Of a stretch of 64,000 bases of DNA, positions 33,771 to 43,727 are shown piece after piece. The number at the start of each line of letters is the position of its first letter. Within the stretch, counting starts at the first letter, position 1. Position numbers and translations under genes: made by a program. Source of the stretch: Cryobacterium roopkundense (GTDB taxonomy: Bacteria; Actinomycetota; Actinomycetes; Actinomycetales; Microbacteriaceae); contig NZ_JACHBQ010000001.1 of NCBI RefSeq assembly GCF_014200405.1, positions 1,116,001 through 1,180,000 of the forward strand. Reading direction: 5' to 3'. The notes under the pieces were generated by a model that made no database searches, was not told the DNA's origin, and worked only from the letters and a program-made list of their open reading frames with translations.

Positions 33771-34649
33771 GCTCCACTGCCACGAAGAGCTTTGCGCCCT
33801 CGGGTCACAATCTTGGGTTCGGGGGGCATCCTCTGGTCGGAGTGGGTGAAGCTTCGCAGCATCCGCTCGACGTGGTGGCTGTATGGGATGCTGTTTGCCG
33901 TCACAGTAGGTTTGGGCGCGCAAGTGGCATCCGCGCTCGGCTTCGGCACCGCGGACGTCGAGCCCACCCGCGAAGCGCTGCAGGCTCTGGGGGTGTACAC
34001 GAGCGCTGTCAGCACAGACTTCACGGGCCTGATCGTGAGCGTTCTCGCCGTGCTGTTCATGGCGGGCGAGTACGGATCGGGAATGATCGGCACGACTCTG
34101 ACGTCAGTCCCCAAGCGCGTGCCCGCCCTGCTCGCCAAAGCGATCGTCTTTGCCGTGGTGACCTTCGCGGTGAGCGCAGTGGCCGTCGTGATCACTGCCC
34201 TGCTCTCGGTCGCCATGTTGTCGGGACGGGGCATCGGCATCGACCTGGGCGACGCGCTCTACTGGCGTGCGCAGCTGGGCGTCGTGCTGTACCTCGTGCT
34301 TGCTGGTCTCATCGGGTTCGCGATTGGCGCGATCCTCCGCAGCACAACGGGGGGCATTGCGGTGGCGCTAGGCGTGTTGTTCGCGGCGCCGATCGCGGTG
34401 AGCCTGTTCATCAAGGGCTCGTCGCAGATGTGGATTCAGAATGTTGGGGGCCTGCTGCCGACAGAACTGGGAGAAGCCCTCTTCAGCCACCCCGGCCAGT
34501 GGGCGTTCATCGCTCCCGGCGCGCCCCCGCTGCAACCGACGCCCGGCCTCTGGGCGTTTGAACCCTGGCAGGCGGGACTCCTGCTCCTCGCCTGGGTGAT
34601 CGCGTTGCTCGCCGTCGCCGCGACGCTTCTCAAGCGCCGCGACGTATGA
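33767..34649 (+). CDS. ABC-2 permease with an apparent one-base frameshift in a G6 tract
   Basis: The natural start is the ATG at 33767, overlapping the ATPase stop (ATGA). It reads MSSTATKSFAPSGHNLGF, then leaves the permease frame at a run of six G (33821-33826). The body of the permease (ILWSEWVKLRSIRSTWWLYG, six membrane segments, the GEYGSGMIGTTLTSVPKR motif) is in the next frame; one G fewer would join the two parts perfectly. A TTG at 33792 gives an uninterrupted but odd alternative start. Either this is a sequencing indel, a true mutation, or slippage at the tract. Partner of the ATPase at 32844. Confidence 0.82.
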
Positions 34650-34901
34650 CACCCGCCACAAACGAGAAAAGCGCCACTCCACAAGATGACGGTTCAGAGC
34701 TCCATGATGCGTTCGAGGCGCTGCGGGTGGCTTGAACAAATGAGTTTCCGGCAGATTGCCACCCGCTGACGACCAAGCACTGACGGTTCACCGGTCACAA
34801 CCAAACGTCGGTAGTTACACGGATGGACTCCACTACCCCCGTGCGTAGCGTCGAAGGTGAGCCGTATGTCTGCGGCCTAAACGAACACTTACGGAGAACA
34901 G

Positions 34902-36458
34902 ATGTCCACCAGCCACCTTGCCCACGAGCCACGCGAGGCGCCCCAGACCTCTTGCGCTTACGACTACATCGTCGTTGGTGCAGGAACCGCGGGAAGCGTC
35001 ATCGCCGCACGCCTGACGGAACGTCCCGACGTTCGCGTACTTCTGATTGAAGCAGGTTCTGCCACGGCCCTGCCCGACATGGCCATTCCCGTCGTGTGGC
35101 CGACGCTCCTTGGATCGTCGGCGAGCTGGGGCGACCAGACCGTGGTCCAAGACTTCACTGGCCAGACCATCCCTGCCCCGCGTGGCAAGGCCCTTGGCGG
35201 TTCGTCCAGCATCAACGGCCTGACCTTTGCTCGTGGCCACCGCTCGAGCTATGACGCCTGGGTAGATCAGGGCGCGACGGGCTGGGGATTCGACGATCTG
35301 CTGCCCTATTTCCAGCGCAGTGAATCAGCCCCGGAGCGTGACCCGGCCCTTCGCGGCAACGTCGGCCCGCTGACCATTGGGCCGACGCCCGAGCCCAGCC
35401 CTGCCGTGCTGGCGGCGCTCGCTGCTGCGGTGGGAGTTGGATTCGCTGCGGCCGATGACATCAGTGGTGGACTGGAGACGGGTTTTGGCCTGGCCGACGT
35501 CAACGTCAAGAATGGTGAGCGCGAAAGCGCAGCGGATGCCTACCTGCGGCCGGTGATGCGCCGCCCGAATCTCGATGTGGTCACCGACTCGATCGTGAGC
35601 CGCCTCATAATTACCGACGGAGTGTGCACGGGCGTCATCTACTCGACCGGAGCCGTGACCACCTCGGCAGCTGCGATGAAAGAGGTCATCCTGACGGCCG
35701 GTGCCATCGGCTCGGCCCAACTGCTGCTCCTGTCGGGAGTGGGGCCGGCGCAGCACCTCGCCGAGCTCGGAATCGACGTCGCTGTGGACCTGCCCGGCGT
35801 CGGGGCAAACCTGCACGATCACCCGATGTCGACGGTGCTCTACGAAGCGGCCGAGCACCTCACGACCAACCCCGCCAACGTCTGGGGCCAGGGCATCGGG
35901 CTCGTGCAGACCGACAACGCCCTCGACGGGCCCGACCTGCAAATCCTGCTGATCTCCCAGCCTTATCGAGCGCAGACGTTGCCCGGGACCGACAATGGGT
36001 ACGCCATCGGCTTCTCCGCAGTGGTGCCCCACAGTCGTGGAACGGTTCGTTTGGCCAGTGCTGACCCGATCGCGGCCCCGGTCATCGATCCGAACTACCT
36101 GTCGGACCCGCGCGATGTTGAGGTCATGAAGGTGGGCCTGCGTGTGGCGCGCGAGATCGGGCGCGCCGAGGAGCTCTCCGCGTGGCGTGGCGCGGAGGTC
36201 CAGCCGGGGCGTCCTCTTCACGACGAGGCAGCCGTTCTTGAGTACCTGCGCGAGAGCCTGCTGGTCTACTTCCACTACGCGGGCACGTGCCGCGTCGGCA
36301 CCGACGACCTCGCCGTCGTCGATCTAGATCTGCGGGTGCGTGGCATTGCCTGCCTTCGCGTTGCGGATGCTTCGATCATGCCGTCGCCCGTGTCGGCCAA
36401 CACCAACGCGACCGTGTACGCGATAGCCGAGCGCGCTGCTGAACTCATCGCGGGATAG
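34902..36458 (+). CDS. GMC family FAD-dependent oxidoreductase (choline dehydrogenase-like)
   Basis: A flavoenzyme of 518 residues with the N-terminal FAD site YIVVGAGTAGSVIAARL and second GMC signature GGSSSINGLTFARG. The C-terminal catalytic pair is His458 in YFHYAGTCRVG and Asn502 in ANTNATVYA. The family oxidises alcohols such as choline, long-chain or aromatic alcohols; the substrate here is unknown. Upstream (about 34785-34802) is the imperfect palindrome GGTTCACCGGTCACAACC, a possible regulator site. A strong hairpin follows the stop. Confidence 0.9.
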   Translation: MSTSHLAHEPREAPQTSCAYDYIVVGAGTAGSVIAARLTERPDVRVLLIEAGSATALPDMAIPVVWPTLLGSSASWGDQTVVQDFTGQTIPAPRGKALGGSSSINGLTFARGHRSSYDAWVDQGATGWGFDDLLPYFQRSESAPERDPALRGNVGPLTIGPTPEPSPAVLAALAAAVGVGFAAADDISGGLETGFGLADVNVKNGERESAADAYLRPVMRRPNLDVVTDSIVSRLIITDGVCTGVIYSTGAVTTSAAAMKEVILTAGAIGSAQLLLLSGVGPAQHLAELGIDVAVDLPGVGANLHDHPMSTVLYEAAEHLTTNPANVWGQGIGLVQTDNALDGPDLQILLISQPYRAQTLPGTDNGYAIGFSAVVPHSRGTVRLASADPIAAPVIDPNYLSDPRDVEVMKVGLRVAREIGRAEELSAWRGAEVQPGRPLHDEAAVLEYLRESLLVYFHYAGTCRVGTDDLAVVDLDLRVRGIACLRVADASIMPSPVSANTNATVYAIAERAAELIAG

Positions 36459-36486
36459 CTCCGGCTGATCGGCAACCAACGCTATC

Positions 36487-36526
36487 GCGTGCGCCGGCTG
36501 TCCCTCCGGGGGCCGTCGGCGCACGC
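36487..36526. terminator. Hairpin terminator between GMC and LuxR genes
   Basis: GCGTGCGCCG (36487-36496) and CGGCGCACGC (36517-36526) form a perfect ten-base stem, with a smaller stem nested in the loop, between two convergent genes. Confidence 0.65.
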
Positions 36527-36566
36527 GGCCTTCACCGCGATGTTCGTGCGCGAATGCCGACGCCCC

Positions 36567-39314
36567 CTATTGCGGCGGCTTCCGGAGCTTGGAACGCGAG
36601 GCCACGCCCGTTTTGCGCAGAACGGCCGAGACATGCGATTCCACCGTGCGCACGCTCACAAACAGCTCCGCGGCAATCTCTCGATTTGTCTTGCCGCTCA
36701 GCACTGCCGCCAGCACCCGGTTCTCTGATGCGGTCAGCCGAGACGGTGAACGACTTAGCCCTGACCCGCCTCGGGTCGCGCTCACCCGCGCGCTGACCCG
36801 TGCGCAGACATCGGCGTGATCGCTCTGCCTGGCCCGCTCCATCGCGGTGCTCAGTTCGTTCCTGCCGAGCGTGACCCGGCGCAGTCGAGTGAGAACCAGG
36901 GCTCGCTGAAGCCGACTGAGCGCCTCATCGGCCAGGCGCCCGGCCGCCACCGCGAGGTCTACGGCGCGTTCAGCTTCGGCTACGGCGCCGGTCAGGTCGC
37001 CCGAGGCCGCCAGATACATCGACGTCACCCGGTGCAATCCGATGCGCGAGATCGGCCGCGAGCGGGTCGCGAGAAACGCCCGAACGGATGCGAGGTGTAT
37101 GCCCGCATCAGCATTCTCACCGTTCATGATCAACGCTTCAATGAGCGGCAGGTCAACGCGAAACCGGCTGCCCAGCTCAACAAGTTCCAGGCGGTCGGCG
37201 CAGTCAGCGGCCCGACGCAGGTGGGCGACGGCACCGGGCCAGTCTTCGGTGGCGAACGCCGAGAAGCCCCGCAGGGCGGGAGCGATCACGTCTCGAAACA
37301 GACCGGTTCCGAGGTCAGACGATTCCCCGCGGGCAATGAGCTCGGCGACCCCGGTGTGATCCCCGCGGGCGAGCATCTCCAGGCCAAGGATCGGAAGCGC
37401 CGAAGCGGGCAAATCCGCAGAGCGGATGTCGTGACCTGACTCCGTCATCAGTCGTCGGGTGGCAGCGACATCCGCGCCAATGACCTCGACGAGGGCTGCA
37501 TGAGCCAGGAAGAGGCCTTCGACCCCGTCTTTACCTTCACTCCGTGCCCACTCGACGAGTTCCGCGAGGTCTCGTCGCGACGCGGCGACATCGTCGATGA
37601 GGTGAGCGTGGAATCCTCGCGTCGCGAGGCCCGTGTCGTCGAGGCCCACCACCAGCTGAATCCCTTGGCGTCGGGTGCTGTCGTCGACAAGCTGATGATT
37701 GAGACCGCCGCCACCGTCGAGCTGGGCCCGAATCATTCCCTTGATGGCACGATGGGTCGCGTTCGGAGCATCCGCCGTCTCGAGCACGGCTAACGCGGCA
37801 GCAGCTGCCGCGGCGCGTACGCTCACCGTCATGAGATCGTCGGCCACTGCGTTCGCCTGCACGATGGCCGTACGCACCGCATCAGTCGACACAGTCCCGA
37901 CGTGACTTTCCAGGAAGCGGGCGACGGCATCCTGACCGTGGTTCCACGCGAGCGCGCTGCTCGACAGCGCGATGAAAGCATCGTACTGGTGCACGTCGAG
38001 CAGCGTCGCCGACACCCTGTCCAACGCTCGCAGGCTGGCAGCCATGTCGCCGGCAGAAAACAGCTGTTGGGCCTGGCTGAGCAGGCGATCCGGGTAGTGC
38101 TCCGAGCGCGGATCGGTCCGGTCCACAGCTTGGGCCGCGAAGTGCGCTGATCGAAGGCGCGCGCCACGTTGGCGCATCACGACGGATGCGGCGGTGAGGC
38201 ACACGGCGATGTGTTCGCGGGGCCCGGTGGGCTCCGACAGCTGAAGATGCTGGGCTTGCACCACCACATCGGGCACGGCGTGCGCGATGAACGCGTGCAA
38301 CTCGCGGCGACGTGCGGGGGTCAGGCGTGCGGCCGCAGCCGAGGCCTGCAGGGGATGTCCGGCCCGTGCCGTCTTCGTGGTGATGACGAGAAAACCAGCG
38401 GCCTCGGCTTCGTCCACGGCCGCCGCATCAATCTCGGCGAAGCGCAAAACCGAAGCCAGCAGTTCGAATCGAGGGTGCCCGAGCAGGGCGACGATCGACA
38501 CCACGTCGGCGGCGGGCTCGCTCAGATTCTGCAATCGTCGGGCAATTGCCACGGCGAGAGAGGGCGGAGCCGCGAGCGTACCGACCGGGCGCGCACCGAG
38601 TTCGCCGAGGTGTCCGCCGGCGATGACTTCGAGCGCCCACAGCGGATTCCCGCCTGTGTGCTCGTGAAGTGCGACGACCTGGGCTCGTGTCATCGTGGAT
38701 GGCCAGTGCGGCCGCGTCACGGACTCCAGCTCGTTGACAGACAGGCCGCCGAGTGGAAATAGATCGCGGCGATCGAACGCCAGCCCCACGGTCCCGCCAG
38801 CCGTGTCGGGGGAGTCCCGGCTGGCGGCAAGGAGATAGACCGGATGCCGGTCGAGCCTCCGGGTGGCGCGCTCCACGGCGGCCAGTGATTCCGCGTCGGC
38901 CCATTGCAGGTCGTCGATGACGATCACCACGGGAGTGGAGGCTGAGCACTCTTCCAGGATGCTCTCCAGTGCGATCGCCGCGGCCAGCGACGGCAGGTCG
39001 GTCGATGCGGGCTGCTGCCCGAGCGCGATCTGGAGGAAGTAGCGATACTCCGAGGGAAGGCTCGGCAGTGATGACAGGTCGAGACGCGCGAGGAGGTCCC
39101 ACAACATGCTGTACGCGGTGTACCGTTCGGCGAATGCCGGGCTCGCCCGCAACACGACGACGCCCGTATCAGTGAACTGTCGCGCGGCGTCGGCGACGAG
39201 GGTGGACTTGCCGACACCCGGCTCGCCGATCACGAGGATGCGTCGCGATGGTCGCTCGGCCAGCGATGCAATCGTTGCCAGCAGCTCTATCCGGGGCATC
39301 GCTGATTCGGTCAT
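36567..39314 (-). CDS. Large LuxR-type regulator with AAA ATPase domain (LAL/MalT-like)
   Basis: A protein of 915 residues. Walker A GEPGVGKST is at about residues 30-38 and Walker B VVIVIDDLQWAD near 130. A long helical, TPR-like middle follows (about 350-830), then a C-terminal LuxR HTH (LTASENRVLAAVLSGKTNREI ... TVESHVSAVLRK). Such proteins act as ATP-dependent activators of catabolic or secondary-metabolite genes. Its ATG is only six bases after the stop of the TetR gene, so the two are co-transcribed and probably co-translated. The adjacent convergent GMC gene is a possible target. Confidence 0.9.
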   Translation of the reverse strand: MTESAMPRIELLATIASLAERPSRRILVIGEPGVGKSTLVADAARQFTDTGVVVLRASPAFAERYTAYSMLWDLLARLDLSSLPSLPSEYRYFLQIALGQQPASTDLPSLAAAIALESILEECSASTPVVIVIDDLQWADAESLAAVERATRRLDRHPVYLLAASRDSPDTAGGTVGLAFDRRDLFPLGGLSVNELESVTRPHWPSTMTRAQVVALHEHTGGNPLWALEVIAGGHLGELGARPVGTLAAPPSLAVAIARRLQNLSEPAADVVSIVALLGHPRFELLASVLRFAEIDAAAVDEAEAAGFLVITTKTARAGHPLQASAAAARLTPARRRELHAFIAHAVPDVVVQAQHLQLSEPTGPREHIAVCLTAASVVMRQRGARLRSAHFAAQAVDRTDPRSEHYPDRLLSQAQQLFSAGDMAASLRALDRVSATLLDVHQYDAFIALSSSALAWNHGQDAVARFLESHVGTVSTDAVRTAIVQANAVADDLMTVSVRAAAAAAALAVLETADAPNATHRAIKGMIRAQLDGGGGLNHQLVDDSTRRQGIQLVVGLDDTGLATRGFHAHLIDDVAASRRDLAELVEWARSEGKDGVEGLFLAHAALVEVIGADVAATRRLMTESGHDIRSADLPASALPILGLEMLARGDHTGVAELIARGESSDLGTGLFRDVIAPALRGFSAFATEDWPGAVAHLRRAADCADRLELVELGSRFRVDLPLIEALIMNGENADAGIHLASVRAFLATRSRPISRIGLHRVTSMYLAASGDLTGAVAEAERAVDLAVAAGRLADEALSRLQRALVLTRLRRVTLGRNELSTAMERARQSDHADVCARVSARVSATRGGSGLSRSPSRLTASENRVLAAVLSGKTNREIAAELFVSVRTVESHVSAVLRKTGVASRSKLRKPPQ

Positions 39315-39320
39315 GGTCGG

Positions 39321-39959
39321 TCAGGCCGAGGCCGTGCGTGGCGTTGAACCAGCTCGTGGCGTTGAACCCGCAGAGAGCAGGTGTGAGAGCAGAACGAAAA
39401 CATCGTCCGGGTTGCATCCGTCGGGGTCGGCCAGCCAAGCGATATCAAGGCCATCGAAGACCACGGCACAGAGCTGGGCCACGGCCTCCGGCCCGCCCGG
39501 CAGGTCGACCTGCGCCGCCTCAAGCCACGCATCCGTCGTGCGTTTCGCGGTTTGGCGATACAGGGTGTACTGCCGGCGCGCCAAGTCGCGCATTGCCGGC
39601 GTTCGCAGCGACAGACTGGTGAGCTCGTAGAGGGCCAGTTGCGCCCCTGGATCATCGGCTTCGACCACCTTCCACGCACCTCGGAACGACTCCAGCAGGG
39701 TGGCGGGGGCGCTGACGGCCGCCCGATCCATGGCCTCGCTGAACTTGTCGAGAACGGATGCCACGACGGCCTCCATGAGGTCGTCCTTCCCCGCGAACCA
39801 GTAGTGCACGGTGCCGAGCGGGAGGCCGGCCTCCTCGGCGATCTTACGAGTGGTGGCCGCCGACACTCCTTCGCGGGCCAGCACGCGCAGGGCCGCGTCG
39901 ATGAGTTCCGTGCGCTTTCCTGCGGAGGCGCGATCGCGGGATCTCGACATTACGGTCAT
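39321..39959 (-). CDS. TetR family regulator
   Basis: A repressor of about 210 residues: HTH SAATTRKIAEEAGLPLGTVHYWFAGKDDL and a C-terminal ligand domain. The start is ATG 39959 or 39950. A -10-like GATAAT on the minus strand (about 39968-39963) ends just upstream, so a leaderless message is possible. The C-terminus carries a short duplicated stretch (AGSTPRAGSTPR). It lies directly upstream of the large LuxR regulator and probably controls that operon. Confidence 0.87.
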   Translation of the reverse strand: MTVMSRSRDRASAGKRTELIDAALRVLAREGVSAATTRKIAEEAGLPLGTVHYWFAGKDDLMEAVVASVLDKFSEAMDRAAVSAPATLLESFRGAWKVVEADDPGAQLALYELTSLSLRTPAMRDLARRQYTLYRQTAKRTTDAWLEAAQVDLPGGPEAVAQLCAVVFDGLDIAWLADPDGCNPDDVFVLLSHLLSAGSTPRAGSTPRTASA

Positions 39960-40047
39960 CTCGGTATTATCTCACACAATGAGGTCATTTGAACTGGACG
40001 TTTGATCCGGTCAGATGACCAGTATCAGGCGCCGACCCAGGACGACG

Positions 40048-40388
40048 TCAGCCCGTGATCCTGGCTCCATCGAGGTCCGCGAGCTTCGCGCCCACGAATG
40101 CCCGGGCTGCCGCCGAGGTCTGCTGTCGGATGCGGAGGCGATATGGTCGAGGACCGCAGTGATGGTCTCTGGCCTGGTGATGTCGAGTACCTGAATGTCG
40201 AGTTCGACGCCGGCCGCGGCCGCCGCAGCGCCGAGGTGCTCTGCCGATTCGGGATCCCGCAGCGTGGCGACGGTACTCCACCCGGCTCGGGCCGCGGCGA
40301 TCGAGACCGCCAGGCCGATACCGGAGGAGGTACCGGTGATCAGGGCCACGTTCGGTGCGGACGACGAAGATTCGGTGGTGTGTGACAT
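40048..40388 (-). pseudogene. Short-chain dehydrogenase remnant with internal deletion
   Basis: The N-terminal third of an SDR is intact (NVALITGTSSGIGLAVSIAAARAGW, then DIQVLDIT). It joins out of frame near 40130 to what looks like an SDR C-terminal tail (SAAARAFVGAKLADLDGARITG is shortened here to ARAFVGAKLADLDG). The catalytic Ser-Tyr-Lys region is missing, so no enzyme can be made. Confidence 0.75.
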
Positions 40389-40545
40389 TGTTTCCATGTA
40401 GTGAGTCCAGAAATCGAGCCCTGACGGAGCATCCGAGGAAGTACCGAGATACCGAAGTGCCGAGATGGCAGAGTCATCCTTGAGAGGTAGGAGCCGGCGA
40501 CTTCGGAGGGACGACCCCTTAGTGCTGACGCGTCAGGCTGGAAAC

Positions 40546-40983
40546 ATGAACACACTGAAGCTCCTCCCTCTCTTCGCCGCCGCCGCTGTTACCGGCCTCA
40601 CCCTCACCGGGTGCTCCAGCGTCATTGACAAAATTCAGCCTGAGAAGGCCCATGAATTCGCTTCCACCCAAGACCTCGCGCGGGACTGGAACCAGACCGC
40701 GGACTGGCTGCCCGCCGACTCGACCCAGATCAAGATACGGGAGGCGTCGACAGGCGGCCCCGCGATTCTGGCGACGACGACGGATGACGACCTCGATCCC
40801 GCACAGTGCGTCGAAACCGAACGGCAATCCGCGCCCACCTACTCCGACGACTGGTCGCCCACAGACGTGTACGTGGATCACGTCTTCGCGTGCGGAAACT
40901 GGGCCGTCATCAAGACCGACGGCGGATGGTACGGCTGGACGCCCAATGACCCCGACGAGAAGGCCGCGTCGCCGGCACAATGA
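40546..40983 (+). CDS. Lipoprotein of unknown function
   Basis: A protein of 145 residues with a signal peptide and lipobox LTGC (Cys about residue 21), followed by a small extracytoplasmic domain with two further Cys (AQCVETER and FACGNW) that may form a disulfide. The ATG at 40546 is preferred because it begins the signal peptide. The perfect palindrome CTGACGCGTCAG lies at 40525-40536, just upstream. It precedes the two-component/ABC operon by 31 bases and may sense or serve it, though no family is recognised. Confidence 0.75.
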   Translation: MNTLKLLPLFAAAAVTGLTLTGCSSVIDKIQPEKAHEFASTQDLARDWNQTADWLPADSTQIKIREASTGGPAILATTTDDDLDPAQCVETERQSAPTYSDDWSPTDVYVDHVFACGNWAVIKTDGGWYGWTPNDPDEKAASPAQ

Positions 40984-41014
40984 CTGTGAGAAGTTCAGCG
41001 CCTACGGTTGAACC

Positions 41015-42220
41015 ATGATCCGCATCCTCTCACGCCGACAACTCACGGTGGATGCCGCGATCGCGGTGGTCCTTCTCCTCGCGCGCAGCGTGCTGGGATA
41101 CGACACGTACGTAGTGTTCTGGGTGGCCGTGGGCATGGCCGTCGCCCTCCTGGTGCGCCGGCTCAGCCCCGCTGTCGCCCTCAGCGTGGCCTGGTGCACG
41201 GTGGCGGTTCAACTCGCTTCAGGGTCGCCTCCCGATGTGGCGAATGTGGCCATCCTCCCGGTTCTCTACGCCACCGGGGCCTATGGCCCCCGCCTCGTCT
41301 GCTGGCTCGGCCTGGCATCGGTACCAGTGGGGGCGGCCGTCGCGACCGTCTACGTGCTCATTCTGCAATCGGGCGGTCTGGACAACCTCGCGGGCTTGGT
41401 GTTGCAGGTGCGCACTGGCGAGGCTTTTCAGCCCGGCGCTCCCGGTGTGATCGGTTTCACGAGCGCCCTCGCGCTCTTCGGGTTGAGCTGGGCGTTGGGC
41501 CTGCTCGCCTCGACCTGGGGTAAGGCACGCGCGGGCTCGGCGGCACTACTGGCGGCGGAGGCCGAGCAGGCGGCGGCTCTGCGCGAAGTTGCCGTAGAGC
41601 AGGAACGCACGCGCATCGCCCGTGACATGCACGACGTCGTGGCGCATTCCCTCGCCGTCGTGATCGCTCAGGCCGACGGCGGCCGGTATGCCCGCGCAGC
41701 CAATCCCGAGGCAGCGGATGAGGCCTTCCGCACCATCGCGACGACGGCCAGAGAGGCCCTCGGCGACGTGCGCGTGCTGCTGCGCCAGTTGCGCTCGAAA
41801 GACACAGCCGGCCCGCAGCCGACGATGGAAGACCTCGATCGCCTCGTTGACCAGCTGCGCGCCGCCGGCCTCACGATCGAACGCGCGGACGAGGGTCAGC
41901 CTGTCCGGCTCGGCTCCGGGCAACAACTCGCGATCTATCGCGTCGTGCAGGAATCGCTGACGAACGTGCTGCGTCACGGCGACAGCAGCGAGTCGGTCAT
42001 CATCCGCTTCACCTGGACGGACACCGCCGTTGAGTTCGCCGTCGCGAGCGGGCTCAGAAGTCCCCGCACGTCTCTCACTGGCCCGCCCGGTCACGGCCTG
42101 GATGGGATGCGCGAACGCGCGATCCTCGCCGGAGGAACCTTCGACGCCGGAGTGCGGGGCGATCGGTTCGTTGTGCGTGTGTCGCTGCCGGTCGTCACCG
42201 GGGGAGCGACTCCCGTATGA
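41015..42220 (+). CDS. NarL-type sensor histidine kinase
   Basis: A protein of 401 residues with about five membrane segments in the first 165 residues. The HisKA_3 helix ERTRIARDMHDVVAHSLA has phosphoacceptor His206; the HATPase domain has IYRVVQESLTNVLRHG and GHGLDGMRERAILAGG. It lacks an obvious external sensor loop, as in intramembrane-sensing kinases linked to ABC transporters. The end overlaps the regulator start (ATGA). Confidence 0.9.
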   Translation: MIRILSRRQLTVDAAIAVVLLLARSVLGYDTYVVFWVAVGMAVALLVRRLSPAVALSVAWCTVAVQLASGSPPDVANVAILPVLYATGAYGPRLVCWLGLASVPVGAAVATVYVLILQSGGLDNLAGLVLQVRTGEAFQPGAPGVIGFTSALALFGLSWALGLLASTWGKARAGSAALLAAEAEQAAALREVAVEQERTRIARDMHDVVAHSLAVVIAQADGGRYARAANPEAADEAFRTIATTAREALGDVRVLLRQLRSKDTAGPQPTMEDLDRLVDQLRAAGLTIERADEGQPVRLGSGQQLAIYRVVQESLTNVLRHGDSSESVIIRFTWTDTAVEFAVASGLRSPRTSLTGPPGHGLDGMRERAILAGGTFDAGVRGDRFVVRVSLPVVTGGATPV

Positions 42221-42882
42221 CCGACCCGATCCGCGTCGCTCTCGTTGACGACCAGGCCCTCTTTCGCGCCGGCCTGCGCCTGCTGATCTCGTCCCAGCCC
42301 GATCTCGAGTGCGTGGGCGAGGCCGGAAACGGAGCCGACGGCATCCGCATGGTCGCGGAAGCGCGGCCCGACGTGGTGCTGATGGACATTCGCATGCCTG
42401 TCATGAACGGAATTGAAGCCACCACCCGCATCGTTGACGCGTCGATCGCGGCCGACGGCGGCCCGCGCATCATCGTGCTGACCACCTTCGACCTCGATGA
42501 GGCCGCCGCGCGCGCGATTCGGGGTGGAGCGAGCGGTTTCGTGCTCAAAGATGCCGACCCGGAGTTCTTGCTCGCGGCCGTCCGCACGGTGCACGCCGGG
42601 GCGTCCGTGATTGCGGCGGCCCAGATCATCGAACTGTTCGAGAGCTTCGGTACGAAGCGGATGCCCGCGGCGCCGCCTGCCGCCTACACCCGGCTCACCC
42701 CCCGGGAACAGGAGATCTTCGCCCTGGCTGCCCGGGGACTCAGCAATGCCGAGATCGCGGCGGCTGAGTTTCTCAGCGAGGCGACCGTGAAGACCCACAT
42801 CAGTCGCACCCTGACCAAGCTCGACCTGCGCGACCGGGTGCAACTGGTCGTCTACGCCTACGAGAACTCGCTCATCGCATAG
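42217..42882 (+). CDS. NarL/LuxR-type response regulator
   Basis: A regulator of 221 residues with a receiver domain (Asp57 in LMDIRMP) and LuxR HTH (LTPREQEIFALAARGLSNAEI, then VKTHISRTLTKL). Start overlaps the kinase gene. The ABC exporter genes follow 84 bases downstream and are its likely targets. Confidence 0.9.
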   Translation: MTDPIRVALVDDQALFRAGLRLLISSQPDLECVGEAGNGADGIRMVAEARPDVVLMDIRMPVMNGIEATTRIVDASIAADGGPRIIVLTTFDLDEAAARAIRGGASGFVLKDADPEFLLAAVRTVHAGASVIAAAQIIELFESFGTKRMPAAPPAAYTRLTPREQEIFALAARGLSNAEIAAAEFLSEATVKTHISRTLTKLDLRDRVQLVVYAYENSLIA

Positions 42883-42965
42883 TTCCACCGTGTCATCCCT
42901 GCGGTGTAGACGAAACCATCCCAGCGCCCGACTCGGCCCGAGCGGGTGCTGGGCAGACTTGAGAC

Positions 42966-43727
42966 ATGAAACCAACAGCGACCGATCTCGGCCTCGTCGC
43001 CCGGGCTGCCCACCTGCACAAGTCATACGGAACCACGAATACCCGGGTAAACGCGCTCACCGACGTGAGTGTCGGCATCCGTCGCGGCGAATTCACGGCC
43101 ATCATGGGGCCCAGCGGTTCAGGAAAATCAACCCTCATGCACATCATGGCCGGCCTCGACACACCGACCAGCGGATCGGTCTGGCTCGGTGATACCGACA
43201 TCTCCCGGCTCGATGACTCGAGCCTGACCGTGCTGCGCCGCCGCCGGGTGGGCTTCATCTTCCAGTCGTTCAACCTCGTGCCGACACTGGACATCAGCGG
43301 CAACATCCTGTTGCCCTTCGAACTCGACGGCCGTGCGCCGACGGCTGAGGAACAGGCATGGATCGACCGCCTGATCGCGGTCCTCGGCCTCACCGATCGG
43401 CTGCGGCACCGCCCCCACGAGCTCTCCGGCGGGCAGCAGCAACGCGTGGCGATCGCCCGCGCCCTGTCGACCCGGCCCGACCTCGTGTTCGCCGACGAGC
43501 CGACCGGCAACCTGGACTCCCGCACCTCGCGGGAGGTACTCACGCTGCTGCAGACCGCGAGCCGCGAATACGGCCAGAGCATTGCGATGGTGACACACGA
43601 CCCGGTTGCCGCGAGCTACGCCAACCGCATCGTGCTGCTGAACGACGGCCGGGTGGTCGACGACCGCGGCCGCAGTTCCGCCGAAGAGATCAGCAGCATC
43701 ATGCTCGGCATGGAGGCGCTGTCATGA
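42966..43727 (+). CDS. ABC transporter ATP-binding protein (MacB/LolD type)
   Basis: An ATPase of 253 residues: Walker [11 protein letters not shown]-loop [12 protein letters not shown], signature [15 protein letters not shown], Walker [12 protein letters not shown] and switch His THDP. These are the features of MacB-like mechanotransmission ABC systems, which pair with FtsX-type permeases. The permease gene overlaps its stop (ATGA). By analogy with other kinase-regulator-ABC sets, it may protect against envelope-active peptides. Confidence 0.92.
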   Translation: MKPTATDLGLVARAAHLHKSYGTTNTRVNALTDVSVGIRRGEFTAIMGPSGSGKSTLMHIMAGLDTPTSGSVWLGDTDISRLDDSSLTVLRRRRVGFIFQSFNLVPTLDISGNILLPFELDGRAPTAEEQAWIDRLIAVLGLTDRLRHRPHELSGGQQQRVAIARALSTRPDLVFADEPTGNLDSRTSREVLTLLQTASREYGQSIAMVTHDPVAASYANRIVLLNDGRVVDDRGRSSAEEISSIMLGMEALS

